In this document: positions 46,353-54,846 of the stretch, in pieces
Position numbering within the stretch: the stretch's first letter is position 1
How the letters are laid out: the number at the start of each line of letters is the position of its first letter
Source of the DNA: Devosia sp. Leaf420
Lineage (GTDB): Bacteria > Pseudomonadota > Alphaproteobacteria > Rhizobiales > Devosiaceae
Assembly (NCBI RefSeq): GCF_001425445.1
Contig: NZ_LMQU01000002.1
Location: 1 to 64,000 of the forward strand
Direction of reading: 5' to 3'
Length of the DNA stretch: 64,000 nucleotides
Notes under the pieces: generated by a model
Seen by the model: the letters and a program-made list of their open reading frames with translations, nothing else
What the model was told of the DNA's origin: nothing
The model's database searches: none
Translations under genes and position numbers: made by a program

Positions 46353-47017
46353 ACGGCCTCGAAGATCAGCCGATCGCCAGCTTTGAGCTGTGTCGGTGGG
46401 ACCGCCTTGGGGTCAAAATTGCTGAAGGCGGTGTGGCCGATCACGTGCCAGCCGGTTGGAACATCGGTTGCGGCAATCGCCGTCTGGCCGGCGGCGAAGA
46501 GAACGCTTCCCGCCTTCACCAGTGGCCGCACAGAATTGCGACGCGGCAGTATCAGCGTGTCTGGATGAAAACCGCAATAGACGAAGCCCGGCGCGAAGCC
46601 TGTCGCCAGGACGCGAAGCGGGTTTGCGTTGTGGTAGGCGATAAAAGCCTCCGCTGACATTTTGAGTAGGCCTGCGACTTCATCAAGATCGGCGCCATGC
46701 TCGCCGCCAAAGCGGATTGGGAGCCGCCACTCGCGACCATCAGCGCTAAATTGGGTGCGGCCGAGAAGCAGCCGAACCGTGCCGGCGATGTCCTGATAGC
46801 GCGAGATGATTGGGTTGTATCGGATGAGGACCGACACAAGGCTCGGGACGATTTCGACGACGCCGTCGATGGGCTGAGCTTGGGCAGCTTGCGCGAAGGC
46901 TATCGCCCGGCTGTTGGCAGCTTCATCGAGATGGCTGCCGAAGCGGACGAGAAGCGCGCTATCGCCAAGGGGCTGAAGCATGGGCCGTTCGGGCGAGATA
47001 TGAGCTTGACCGGTCAA
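46349..47017 (-). CDS. pxpB: 5-oxoprolinase subunit B (KipI/AHS1 family)
   Basis: 222 residues from TTG 47017, which follows GGAAGG. ATG 46981 (protein starting LQPLGDSALLVRFG) lacks a ribosome-binding site, and TTG 47071 is the far limit. Markers are LGDSALLVRFG, PSLVSVLIRYNP, the ATGFAPGFVYCGFHP block and RPLVKAGSVLFAAGQTAIAATDVPTGWH. It is the first gene of the pxpBCA operon, whose product recycles pyroglutamate. Confidence 0.9.
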   Translation of the reverse strand: MTGQAHISPERPMLQPLGDSALLVRFGSHLDEAANSRAIAFAQAAQAQPIDGVVEIVPSLVSVLIRYNPIISRYQDIAGTVRLLLGRTQFSADGREWRLPIRFGGEHGADLDEVAGLLKMSAEAFIAYHNANPLRVLATGFAPGFVYCGFHPDTLILPRRNSVRPLVKAGSVLFAAGQTAIAATDVPTGWHVIGHTAFSNFDPKAVPPTQLKAGDRLIFEAV

Positions 47018-47149
47018 ATCTGCCTTCCGTCCGTTGTCGCCCTGGCGGAGTGTTTGCTTAAACTCCGTCAAGGCGGGAAGCAGGTTCGGCGCTTGGCCGA
47101 ATGATGGTGTCAGATCGTCAATCCGGCACGTCTTGTGGAAATCAAATCT

Positions 47150-47341
47150 CTAATTGGGATCGCGACCCTCCTGTTCGACGACCGCATCAAAAAGCTCGCG
47201 GACATTGGCGGCGCCAATGGTTTCGATTGCTACGGCAGCGATGGCCGCGAACAATTCTGCGATTTCTTGGGGATCGGTGATTTCGGCGTCGTCTTCGTCG
47301 GCGTCTGCGTTGATCAGGGTAAACACGGTGCGCGCCTCCAT
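47150..47341 (-). CDS. Small hypothetical protein
   Basis: 63 residues from ATG 47341; the frame is open to 47431 with non-ATG alternatives. It is acidic and helical (DADEDDAEITDPQEIAELF then an Ala-rich stretch). No known motif and no strong ribosome-binding site. It is kept because its composition looks coding and nothing is opposite to it. Confidence 0.4.
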   Translation of the reverse strand: MEARTVFTLINADADEDDAEITDPQEIAELFAAIAAVAIETIGAANVRELFDAVVEQEGRDPN

Positions 47342-47545
47342 TAGAGCGTCTTCGGGGAACGTGAAAACCACCTTCCCGGTTCGAAAACGCGATCCAAGCA
47401 ACCAAAGGCCGTTTAGCGTTTCAGAGAACAATGAACGTCTCTCGAGTGCTTACGAGACCAGTGTGTGCCGATTCCTGTTACGGAATAAATAACGGATTGC
47501 CCCAGGCCGGGACATTGAAGCGGTTGCCAGAAAGGTCAGGCCCGC

Positions 47546-47782
47546 TTACTCTTCCCCCGCCTCAAGCTTCTCGATGTAGGTCTCGATATCGTCGAGACTC
47601 GCCGAAAAGGGCTTGGGTATGTCCCCGTAAACAATGGCAAAAGTCTTGTCGTCGCGCAGCGCGTGACCGCCCGGCTGACCGAGAACTTTCATCTTCTCGC
47701 TGGTCAGAATGGTCAGGCCATGACGACCGGCGATACGCTTCATGCGCCGCATGCGCGAAGCGTCGAATTCCTTGCGGCTCAT
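47546..47782 (-). CDS. Small conserved-looking hypothetical protein
   Basis: 78 residues. It begins SRKEFDASRMRRMKRIAGRHG, a basic helix, then an alternating beta-like region and an acidic C-terminal helix (LDDIETYIEKLEAGEE). AGGA lies 10-13 bases upstream of the ATG. No family recognised; size and charge pattern suggest a small nucleic-acid-linked or regulatory protein, without proof. Confidence 0.55.
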   Translation of the reverse strand: MSRKEFDASRMRRMKRIAGRHGLTILTSEKMKVLGQPGGHALRDDKTFAIVYGDIPKPFSASLDDIETYIEKLEAGEE

Positions 47783-47856
47783 GGCGATCTGTCCTGACTG
47801 CGGGATATGAAGCCGCCTCTTAGCCCGATCACGCCCGGGCGCTCAAGGGGTTTTGG

Positions 47857-48411
47857 CTATGAGCCCAGCCCCCGAGCCCAATCGTGCCAGTAGCGTGCCG
47901 TTGCGCTCGTCTGCTTGATCACCCGATCCGGCGCCGGCGCAGCGGGCCATAGCGCGATCTGATAGGTGTCGATCGGGTCCGGACCTTCATTGGTGTCGAC
48001 CTCAGCGGCCTCGTCCATGGCCCGGGCGGAATAGCGCACGCGATAGGGGCCCGCCATTACCGCGAGCGGGATGGGATCATCGCTCGCCCATTCGAGCAGC
48101 GCCACTTCCCGGCCAGAGGCCTGCAGCGAGATTTCTACGATTTCGTCCCAACTATCGTCGACCGGCGGTTCGGCTTCTTCGAGCAAAACGGTGACGCCGA
48201 CGATACCGGTGTGGAGGCCCGTCGTTGCAAACAGAAAACCCGGCACGCGTGCGCCCATCAGGCCATTGTTCTGGCCATTGAAGCAACGCGCCATATCGCC
48301 ATCGAACCGCGTTCCCGCTTCGAGGTAAAACTGGCCATATTGAACGTTAAGCAGGCCGGAGAAGAGCGTGGTCAAAGTAGTGAATTCACATGATCTAACC
48401 GGAGAGGTCAC
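47857..48411 (-). CDS. Hypothetical protein
   Basis: 184 residues from GTG 48411; later TTG and GTG starts are possible because the first 15 residues overlap the GIY-YIG gene. Mixed alpha/beta sequence with GPYRVRYSARAMDEA, DTYQIALWPA and a C-terminal RYWHDWARGL. Similar YRVRYSARGMD...Y-LQ-WPAPPAPDRVIKQTS patterns occur in uncharacterised bacterial proteins. No membrane segment or catalytic motif that I recognise. Confidence 0.6.
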   Translation of the reverse strand: MTSPVRSCEFTTLTTLFSGLLNVQYGQFYLEAGTRFDGDMARCFNGQNNGLMGARVPGFLFATTGLHTGIVGVTVLLEEAEPPVDDSWDEIVEISLQASGREVALLEWASDDPIPLAVMAGPYRVRYSARAMDEAAEVDTNEGPDPIDTYQIALWPAAPAPDRVIKQTSATARYWHDWARGLGS

Positions 48412-48652
48412 TGAGGCGCAAAAGGCGCTTCAGTGCAATTGCCTTACCAGATCCCGACTTGAAATTTTTTTCAAGCTCGCGCGCATGCCCCTCAGTCTCG
48501 ACTGCGACATAGGATTTCAGTTCGCAGGGCAAGTACGATTTGGTCGAAACAACCTGCCCAGACTGATGCGATTTAAAACGGCGCTTTAGGTCGTTTGTTG
48601 AGCCGACATAGATGTCGCCGTTGGCTAGCAGAAGAAAGTACACGTACCACAC
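48395..48652 (-). CDS. GIY-YIG nuclease-family protein
   Basis: 85 residues, the short UPF0213/YhbQ-like single-domain form. YVYFLLLANGDIYVGSTNDLKRR holds the YV...YVG motif, and Arg in LKRRFKSHQSG matches the catalytic Arg. The Glu in ARELEKNFKSG is in the right place. These stand-alone GIY-YIG proteins are probably involved in DNA repair or turnover. It ends inside the next gene by 17 bases. Confidence 0.85.
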   Translation of the reverse strand: MWYVYFLLLANGDIYVGSTNDLKRRFKSHQSGQVVSTKSYLPCELKSYVAVETEGHARELEKNFKSGSGKAIALKRLLRLSDLSG

Positions 48653-48747
48653 GAGCTGTCTCCCTACGCTGCTCTGCAGCTCCGGGAGATCACCCTCCGC
48701 CTATCGGCTCCAGGTGGCCTGCCACCCGAAGCCCATAGGGCGCAGGG

Positions 48748-48837
48748 TGGCGGGTAGGGAGGGATTCGAACCCCCGGAAGGCTTGCACCTTCGCCGGTTT
48801 TCAAGACCGGAGCAATCAACCGCTCTGCCACCTACCC
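48748..48837 (-). tRNA. tRNA-Ser (anticodon TGA)
   Basis: 90 nt on the minus strand with encoded CCA. The acceptor stem is GGGTAGG/CCTACCC, the anticodon stem CCGGT/ACCGG with loop CTTGAAA, and there is a long variable arm and a GGTTCGAATCC T arm, all fitting a class II serine tRNA. The anticodon TGA is at 48801-48803. Confidence 0.95.
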
Positions 48838-48895
48838 GTTGGCTGCCCGTGTAGCCGCGCCGCGCCGCCCTGTCCAGAGGGCGCGACGCGGGAAA

Positions 48896-49867
48896 TCATG
48901 GGATGAGGACAACCGAGCCGGTCGTCTGCCGCCCTTCGAGCGCCTCATGCGCTTGTCGGGTATCGGCCAGCGGAAAGCGGGCGGAGATATCGACCTTGAT
49001 GCCGCCCGAAAGGATGGCCCCGAATAAGGCTTCAGAGCCGGCCAGCAAGACTGTCCGATCGCCAAGATAGGACCCGCTTGTCGGTCTTGTGACGTAAAGC
49101 GAGCCTTTGCGCGCGAGAACGCCCAAATCGGGCACCGACACGACCCCCGAGGCGTTACCAAAGCTCACCATGAGCCCGCGCGGCCGCAAGCAATCGAGCG
49201 AAGCATCGAAGGTCGATTTGCCAACGCCGTCATAAACGACATCGACGCCCCTGCCCGCGGTAATCTCCTTGACCCGCGCGGCAAAGTCCTCGGTCCGATA
49301 GTCGATGACGTGATCACAACCATTGGCCCGCGCCAGCGCCACTTTTTCGGCACCGCCTGCCGTGCCGATTACCGTTGCGCCCAGGGCTTTGGCCCATTGT
49401 GTCGCGATCTGGCCCGTTCCGCCCGCAGCTGCGTGCCAGAGGATGGTCTGCCCGGCTTCAACCTTCCAGGTCATGAACAGCAGATAATAAGCCGTCAGCC
49501 CCTTGAGCATGACAGCCGCCGCCGTCTCGTCGCTGATGCCGTCCGGGATCGGCACCAACCGGTCTGCCGCAATCAAACGCTCCTTGGCATAGGCACCGAT
49601 CTGGCCTTGATAACAGACGCGGTCGCCGACCTTGACTGATGTCACGTCCGGTCCGACGGCTGTAACCACCCCTGCCCCTTCATTTCCACCCACAAAGGGC
49701 AGCGCCACGGGATAGAGCCCGGAGCGCTGGTAGGTGTCGATGAAGTTGAGGCCGATGGCGGTCTGCTGGATCAAAGCCTGGCCGGGTCCTGGTTGGGAAA
49801 CCGGCCAGTCTTCGAGCGCCATGACGTCTGGTCCGCCGGTCTGGCGGATGACGATTGCCTCGGTCAT
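48896..49867 (-). CDS. Quinone oxidoreductase, zinc-free MDR family
   Basis: 323 residues, NADPH:quinone reductase (QOR/QorA-like). Blocks are GLNFIDTYQRSGLYP at the N-terminus, PFVGGNEGAGVVTAVG, the cofactor-binding WHAAAGGTGQIATQWAKALGATVIGT and VDVVYDGVGKSTFD. There are no zinc-ligand cysteines. It acts in the cytosol on quinones and enones. Its ATG overlaps the upstream terC stop, so they are one transcript; no functional link is evident. Confidence 0.92.
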   Translation of the reverse strand: MTEAIVIRQTGGPDVMALEDWPVSQPGPGQALIQQTAIGLNFIDTYQRSGLYPVALPFVGGNEGAGVVTAVGPDVTSVKVGDRVCYQGQIGAYAKERLIAADRLVPIPDGISDETAAAVMLKGLTAYYLLFMTWKVEAGQTILWHAAAGGTGQIATQWAKALGATVIGTAGGAEKVALARANGCDHVIDYRTEDFAARVKEITAGRGVDVVYDGVGKSTFDASLDCLRPRGLMVSFGNASGVVSVPDLGVLARKGSLYVTRPTSGSYLGDRTVLLAGSEALFGAILSGGIKVDISARFPLADTRQAHEALEGRQTTGSVVLIP

Positions 49868-50748
49868 CGCGGCGTCTTCGGCTTGCGCGGCGCCGATTTC
49901 GGACGCGATTGGGCCTGCCGCACATTGGGGGATTGCGGGCGCTTGGTGACGGCCGCGACACCGGCCTCGGCCGAAACCGAACCGGTATCACCGGTGAATG
50001 GCGTTACGCGGTGCGTTCCGCCAGCGGAGCGCGCCTTGCGGCTCTTGGCGAAGATATTGACCGCCTCGACCAGCACGGAGAAGGCCATGGCCGAATAGAT
50101 GTAGCCCTTGGGAATGTGGAAGCCCAAACCGTCGGCTACCAGCGTCACGCCGATGAGCAGAAGGAAGGCCAGAGCCAGCATCTTGGTGGTCGGGTGATCG
50201 GCGACAAACTTGGCGATCGGGCCGGAAGCGACGAACATGACGCCCACGGCGACGAGCACCGCGGCAACCATAACGGCAACCTGATCGGCTGGCACCATGC
50301 CGACTGCTGTGATGATCGAATCGATCGAAAACACCATGTCGATGACGACGATCTGCACGAGGATTGCCTGGAGGCTCGCGGTCGCTGCTTCCTTCAACCC
50401 GACTTCATGCGGCTCTTCGATCGCGGCGTGCATTTCGTGCGTTGCCTTGTAGATCAGGAAACCGCCACCGGCGATGAGGATGATGTCCTTCCAGGAGAAG
50501 GCACGCTCGAATGCAGTGAAAACCGGATCCTGCAGCTGTACGATCCAGCTTATCAGGAACAGCAGCACGATGCGGAACACCAGCGCGAGGCCAATGCCGA
50601 GCTTGCGGGCAAATTCGGCCTGCTCGCGCGGTAGGCGCGAGACGAGGACGGAGATGAAGACGATATTGTCGATCCCCAGCACGATCTCCATGACCGTTAG
50701 GGTGAGAAAGGCGACCCAAACATTGGGATCGTAGAGAAGCTCAAGCAT
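49864..50748 (-). CDS. TerC-family integral membrane protein
   Basis: 294 residues; ATG 50748 is six bases after GGAG, with an in-frame ATG just before at 50751. Seven or so helices carry the family acidic motifs VMEIVLGIDNIVFISVL and IVVIDMVFSIDSIITAVGM, which probably bind metal ions. Related proteins (Alx/MntP group, TerC) are implicated in manganese export. The last 65 residues form a basic, Pro/Ser/Thr-rich tail not usual for the core family. I looked for a yybP-ykoY element upstream and saw no clear one. Confidence 0.88.
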   Translation of the reverse strand: MLELLYDPNVWVAFLTLTVMEIVLGIDNIVFISVLVSRLPREQAEFARKLGIGLALVFRIVLLFLISWIVQLQDPVFTAFERAFSWKDIILIAGGGFLIYKATHEMHAAIEEPHEVGLKEAATASLQAILVQIVVIDMVFSIDSIITAVGMVPADQVAVMVAAVLVAVGVMFVASGPIAKFVADHPTTKMLALAFLLLIGVTLVADGLGFHIPKGYIYSAMAFSVLVEAVNIFAKSRKARSAGGTHRVTPFTGDTGSVSAEAGVAAVTKRPQSPNVRQAQSRPKSAPRKPKTPR

Positions 50749-50992
50749 CATGGGCTCCGAAATGAGGAATCGCTGCAGCGCGCAGGTCGATCTGACTATG
50801 TGAGGATGTGAGGGGCGGCGCGAGACAAAGGCAAGAGCCTCGTGTCTTCCATTCGCCGGCGACAGTGATTACGGCGTCGATTTTCATGATCCCCTGCGGC
50901 AAGCCGCACCATCGCCCGGCTCAAGACGGGCTGGCATGCCCGCAATGGCAAGTGATAGACTCTGGTTCCATCGTAACCCCAGAAGCATCGTC

Positions 50993-51445
50993 ATGGAATC
51001 GTTTTCGCCTTTAAGTGCCGCCATCGGCGGTTCGCTGATCGGCCTTGCGGCCGCAATACTCTGGCTCGGCAATGGCCGCATCGCCGGCATATCCGGGATC
51101 TTTGGCAATCTGCTGCCGGCGACGCATTCCGCGCTTTGGCGCGCCATTTTTCTCGTTGCGCTGATCGCCGGGGCATGGGTAACGGCGCATCTCTTCCCGC
51201 AGCTCGGGGTGGGCGGCGTCAAAACTGCCACACTCGTGCCGCCACCGGCTGGTTGGAACATTCCCATGCCGGTCTGGTTGATCGCGGCTGGCCTACTCGT
51301 CGGCTTCGGAACGCGCATCGGCAATGGCTGCACTTCGGGTCATGGCGTCTGCGGACTCGCCCGCTTGTCGCTTCGCTCATTGGTCGCCGTCGCTGTGTTT
51401 TTCGGTGTCGCCATCCTCACCGTTACCGTCACGGGGATCGTCTGA
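50993..51445 (+). CDS. YeeE/YedE-family membrane protein, N-terminal half (DUF6691-type)
   Basis: 150 residues from ATG 50993. Four helices carry GFGTRIGNGCTSGHGVCGLARLS, the conserved cysteine-bearing motif of YeeE/YedE (TsuA) thiosulfate and sulfur transporters. In the full-length proteins two such halves are fused; here they are two genes. The stop overlaps the next ATG (TGATG), so both halves are co-translated. Confidence 0.85.
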   Translation: MESFSPLSAAIGGSLIGLAAAILWLGNGRIAGISGIFGNLLPATHSALWRAIFLVALIAGAWVTAHLFPQLGVGGVKTATLVPPPAGWNIPMPVWLIAAGLLVGFGTRIGNGCTSGHGVCGLARLSLRSLVAVAVFFGVAILTVTVTGIV

Positions 51446-51909
51446 TGACCCGCCTGCCCTATCTGGCGACTGCCGCGCTCAGCGGAGTGCTCTTTGGCGC
51501 TGGACTCTATGTCTCGCAGATGGTCGATCCGCTCAAAGTGCTGCGCTTTCTCGATTTCACCGCGATTGCGTCGGGCGGCTGGGATCCGAGCCTTGCATTT
51601 GTGATCGGGCCAGCGATCATCGTGATGTTCGTGGCGGTTCGCCTCGGCCGCCGCCGCAACGCGCCGCTCTTTGACACGCATTTTCATGAGCCAAAGACAA
51701 AGCAGATCGATCTGCGCCTCATCCTCGGCGCGGCGCTTTTTGGCATCGGCTGGGGCATGTCCGGCATTTGCCCCGGACCCGCTATTTCGCTGATCGCCTT
51801 TCCGCCCGAAGGGATCTGGCTGTTCCTTGCGGCAATGCTGGCGGGCTCCTATCTCGGAGGCATGGTTCCAGCGACATTCGGTGCAAAAGAGGCGATACAG
51901 AATGACTGA
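51445..51909 (+). CDS. YeeE/YedE-family membrane protein, C-terminal half (DUF6691-type)
   Basis: 154 residues from ATG 51445. Four helices; GIGWGMSGICPGPAIS is the second cysteine motif of the family. With the preceding gene it should form a sulfur-compound (thiosulfate or related) uptake channel in the inner membrane. Its last eight bases overlap the start of the monooxygenase gene, so all three are coupled. Confidence 0.85.
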   Translation: MTRLPYLATAALSGVLFGAGLYVSQMVDPLKVLRFLDFTAIASGGWDPSLAFVIGPAIIVMFVAVRLGRRRNAPLFDTHFHEPKTKQIDLRLILGAALFGIGWGMSGICPGPAISLIAFPPEGIWLFLAAMLAGSYLGGMVPATFGAKEAIQND

Positions 51910-53068
51910 GCAAAGTGCCGATATTATCGTCGTCGGCGGCGGTCTCGCCGGGGTTGCGTCGGCGGTCAGCCTGGCGCGCACTGGCTTTTCCGTCATCCAT
52001 CTCGCGCCCAAGGCACCGCCCGATCGACGCACTTCGGCACTGATGATGCCAAGTGTCGAATTCCTGCTTTCAGCCGGGCTGATCGACAGCGCCGCCGGCG
52101 TGGGCCATGAGCTGAGCGCGATCCGCATCATCGACGCGACGCCTCGCCTGATCCGCGCGCCTGAAACGGTTTTCGATGCCAAAGAAGCCGGGCTCGACGC
52201 CTTTGGCTGGAATTTCGCCAATGCCGCGCTTCTCGAAAATTTCCAATCGGCAGCGCCGGAAACGGGCCTCTCCACCCGCAACGAGGCGGTTACCGCCTAT
52301 CGCCGAGAAGATGAGCTAGGCGTCGTTACGCTCGCCGATGGCAGCGAACTGGCGGCACCACTCGTCGTCGGGGCCGATGGCAAGAAATCGTTGATCCGCA
52401 ACGCGGCACAGATTGCCGCCCGCGAAAACAAATTCGAAGAATCGGCTCTAGTCTGCGATCTCGAACTCGGTCGCTCCATCGACGGCACTTCTGTGGAATT
52501 TCATTACCCGCATGGGCCATTTACGCTGGTCCCGGCCGGCGGCAATCGCGCCAATCTCGTCTGGATCGATGAGGAGCCTGTTCTGCGCGCCGCGCAGGAC
52601 GCCGGCGCCGATGCCCTGCTCGCCGCCTTCCGGCAAAAGTCGCAAAACCTCTTTGGCGAGATCAAAATCGTCTCGCCGAGCGTGATTTTCCCGCTCAGCG
52701 TCCTCAGCGTCATCGAAGCTGGGCGGGATGGAACCGTGCTGGTCGGCGAATCCGCGCATGCCTTCCCACCGATCGGTGCGCAAGGGCTCAACCTTGGCCT
52801 TCGCGACGTTGCCGATCTGGTGGCAGTGCTTTCGCGCGCCGATCGCAGCGCTGCCGATTGGGCAGAAAAGGTCAGCCGCGCCTATGCCGAGCGTAGGGCT
52901 GCCGACTTGGCACGCACCGGCACAATGGTCGATACCCTCTTCCGCTCGCTGCTCGCCGAAATGCTGCCGAGCCAGGCGCTGCGCGCAGCTGGTCTTTGGG
53001 CTCTCAAGCTTATGCCGCCACTAAGGCGAGGCGCGTTTTCACTGGGCATGGGCCGTCGATCGGCCTGA
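51902..53068 (+). CDS. FAD-dependent monooxygenase, UbiH/COQ6 family
   Basis: 388 residues from ATG 51902. GxGxxG is in IIVVGGGLAGVASAV, the DG motif is VVGADGKKSL, and the second FAD block is VLVGESAHAFPPIGAQGLNLGLRD, near-identical in style to UbiH. It probably hydroxylates a ubiquinone precursor ring. The coupling to a sulfur transporter is unexpected for a ubiquinone enzyme and may be merely local. A bidirectional terminator follows. Confidence 0.88.
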   Translation: MTEQSADIIVVGGGLAGVASAVSLARTGFSVIHLAPKAPPDRRTSALMMPSVEFLLSAGLIDSAAGVGHELSAIRIIDATPRLIRAPETVFDAKEAGLDAFGWNFANAALLENFQSAAPETGLSTRNEAVTAYRREDELGVVTLADGSELAAPLVVGADGKKSLIRNAAQIAARENKFEESALVCDLELGRSIDGTSVEFHYPHGPFTLVPAGGNRANLVWIDEEPVLRAAQDAGADALLAAFRQKSQNLFGEIKIVSPSVIFPLSVLSVIEAGRDGTVLVGESAHAFPPIGAQGLNLGLRDVADLVAVLSRADRSAADWAEKVSRAYAERRAADLARTGTMVDTLFRSLLAEMLPSQALRAAGLWALKLMPPLRRGAFSLGMGRRSA

Positions 53069-53095
53069 GGCCAAGTTTCTCAAAACCAAAACAAA

Positions 53096-53121
53096 AAGGG
53101 CGCGACCGAGGTCGCGCCCTT
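53096..53121. terminator. Bidirectional intrinsic terminator
   Basis: AAGGGCGCGAC and GTCGCGCCCTT form an 11-bp stem with a CGAG loop between the convergent monooxygenase and IalB-family genes. A-rich flank on the left and T-rich on the right let it serve both. Confidence 0.75.
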
Positions 53122-53145
53122 CGTATTTCAAAAGCCCGAAAGCTT

Positions 53146-53874
53146 TTACTGTGCTGGCGGGGTCGCCGGCGTTTCCGTACCGGCAGCCGGGGCAGCAGGC
53201 GCGTTGGTCTGGTCGGTCAACTGCTGACGAAGCGTTTCGGCGCGATCCTGAAGAACCTGCTCGAGAGCGTTCTCGCCCGAGGTTTCCTGCTGGAACTGCT
53301 CGAAGGTCATCGCAGAATCGCTGTCATAGGCAGCGGTGAAACCTGCCAGGTTAATCTCGATGGCGAGGTCCTGGTTCTGGCGGTTCTTTGCCGTCAGCGT
53401 GAGCTTGCCGCCGCCCTTGAGCGAATTGACATACTGCTCATTGATCACGAGCTGGGTCGCGCACGAGGTCGGGTCACAGATCATGTAGGGCACGCGAACG
53501 GGCTTGGCGCCGTCGATCTGCCAGGTCAGGCCGAATGGCAGCAGCACCCCAAGCGGCACGGCAGCAACGGCGAGAAGACGCGATTCCTGACCCGGATCGT
53601 CACGCAGCAGGAACGAGCCGAGGAACTGACCATTCGCCAGAACCACCTGGCGCATGATGCATGCCTTCTGCCCATCGGGCAGCGGATCGCAAACCTTGAG
53701 CCAGTTCTGGGCCGGAGTGGCAGCCGGAGCCGCTGCCGCATCGCCTGCTGCAGGAGCAGGGGCAGCCGGGGTTTCGGCAGCGGGGGCAGTGGTATCCTGG
53801 GCAAAGGCCGTCATCGGCGAGAGAAGCAGCGCGGCTGCCGTAACCACGGCAACGAGGGGTTTCCTGAATTCCAT
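53146..53874 (-). CDS. IalB-family (invasion-associated locus B) exported protein
   Basis: 242 residues from ATG 53874. A signal peptide (about 1-25, ending TAFAQ) leads to a Pro/Ala-rich linker and the IalB domain: NWLKVCDPLPDGQKACIMRQVV, DDPGQESRLLAVAAVPLG, FGLTWQIDGAKP and YMICDPTSCATQLV, with the family cysteines. It ends in a Pro/Ala/Thr-rich tail. First described in Bartonella invasion, the family is general in alphaproteobacterial envelopes, so no virulence role should be read into it. Confidence 0.87.
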   Translation of the reverse strand: MEFRKPLVAVVTAAALLLSPMTAFAQDTTAPAAETPAAPAPAAGDAAAAPAATPAQNWLKVCDPLPDGQKACIMRQVVLANGQFLGSFLLRDDPGQESRLLAVAAVPLGVLLPFGLTWQIDGAKPVRVPYMICDPTSCATQLVINEQYVNSLKGGGKLTLTAKNRQNQDLAIEINLAGFTAAYDSDSAMTFEQFQQETSGENALEQVLQDRAETLRQQLTDQTNAPAAPAAGTETPATPPAQ

Positions 53875-54079
53875 AGAGTGTCCTTGCCTTCCTTGGCGGT
53901 CTCGGCGGCACTCCGCCACCTAGAAACTTACCTGCCCTTCAAGGGCTCAAATCGGGCAATAACATGACCGGAACCCCTTGCCAAAATATTATGAGCCCGG
54001 CGCACCGCAGGGAATATGGCGCGCCTCACTAAACATTTACGGGGAAGGCCGATCGGACGGCATTGGGCCAATGCCGAAG

Positions 54080-54727
54080 TCAGGCGCCAATGGGGGCATT
54101 GATCGCAAGCTGCGCGGCAAAAGCGCGCTGGTAAGCGGGCCGCGCTTCGGCTCTTGCAACATAGGCGGCAAGCGTTGCGTGGCGCGCGAGCAGGCCGGAT
54201 GGCTTGAGCCGCTGCAGCACATGCACCATCATCAGGTCGCCCGCAGTGAACTGATCTTCGAGCCATTCCTTGTCGCCCAGATAGGCGGATAGTTCGGCAA
54301 GACGCGCATGGATGCGCGCCTCCACCAGCGGCAGCCGGTCAGCCGCCCACGCTTCCTTCCCCTCAAGCAATCTGACCGTCACGAGGTCGAGGATTGGCGG
54401 CTCCACAGTCCCGATGGCGGCGAACATCCAGGTGATGGCGCGGGCTCGCCCATGCGCATCGCGCGGCAAAAGACCCTCATGGCTCTCGGCAATATGGAGA
54501 ATGATCGACCCGGTTTCGAACAGCACGAGATCGTCTTCAAGATAGGCCGGGATCTGCCCGAACGGTTGCACCGCCCGATAGGCCGGCTCCTTAAGGCCGG
54601 CGAAGGATACGAACTGCACGTCGTAGCTTTGGCCGACTTCCTCAAGCGCCCAGCGCACGCGGGTATCTCGCGCCAGCCCCTTGCCGCCATCGGGCGAGCG
54701 TTCGAAAGCGGTGATGGTGATAGTCAT
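54080..54727 (-). CDS. Glutathione S-transferase family protein
   Basis: 215 residues from ATG 54727 with GAGGAG upstream. The thioredoxin-like N-domain (TITAFERSPDGGKGLARDTR, then VQPFGQIPAYLEDDLVLFETGSIILHIAE) has the conserved Pro and the E-T/S-G-S glutathione site. The helical C-domain (DLMMVHVLQRL) follows. The first active-site residue is a Ser or Arg rather than Cys; substrate unknown. It stands alone. Confidence 0.87.
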   Translation of the reverse strand: MTITITAFERSPDGGKGLARDTRVRWALEEVGQSYDVQFVSFAGLKEPAYRAVQPFGQIPAYLEDDLVLFETGSIILHIAESHEGLLPRDAHGRARAITWMFAAIGTVEPPILDLVTVRLLEGKEAWAADRLPLVEARIHARLAELSAYLGDKEWLEDQFTAGDLMMVHVLQRLKPSGLLARHATLAAYVARAEARPAYQRAFAAQLAINAPIGA

Positions 54728-54846
54728 GACGAACTCCTCGATGGCGCCGCGCCGCCGGTGGGCACGATCATCTGCCATTGCGACGAGGCGCGTCAGGCTC
54801 ATTCGACAAAGATTTTACGAAATCTGCGCGGGGGACCACATTGGCC

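Noticed and set aside
48612..48854. Plus-strand open frame containing GREGFEPPEGLHLRRFSR
   Set aside because: Antisense translation of tRNA-Ser, another common artefact.
50749..50992. yybP-ykoY manganese riboswitch upstream of the TerC gene
   Set aside because: I looked because of the gene family, but could not see the conserved core or the paired elements.
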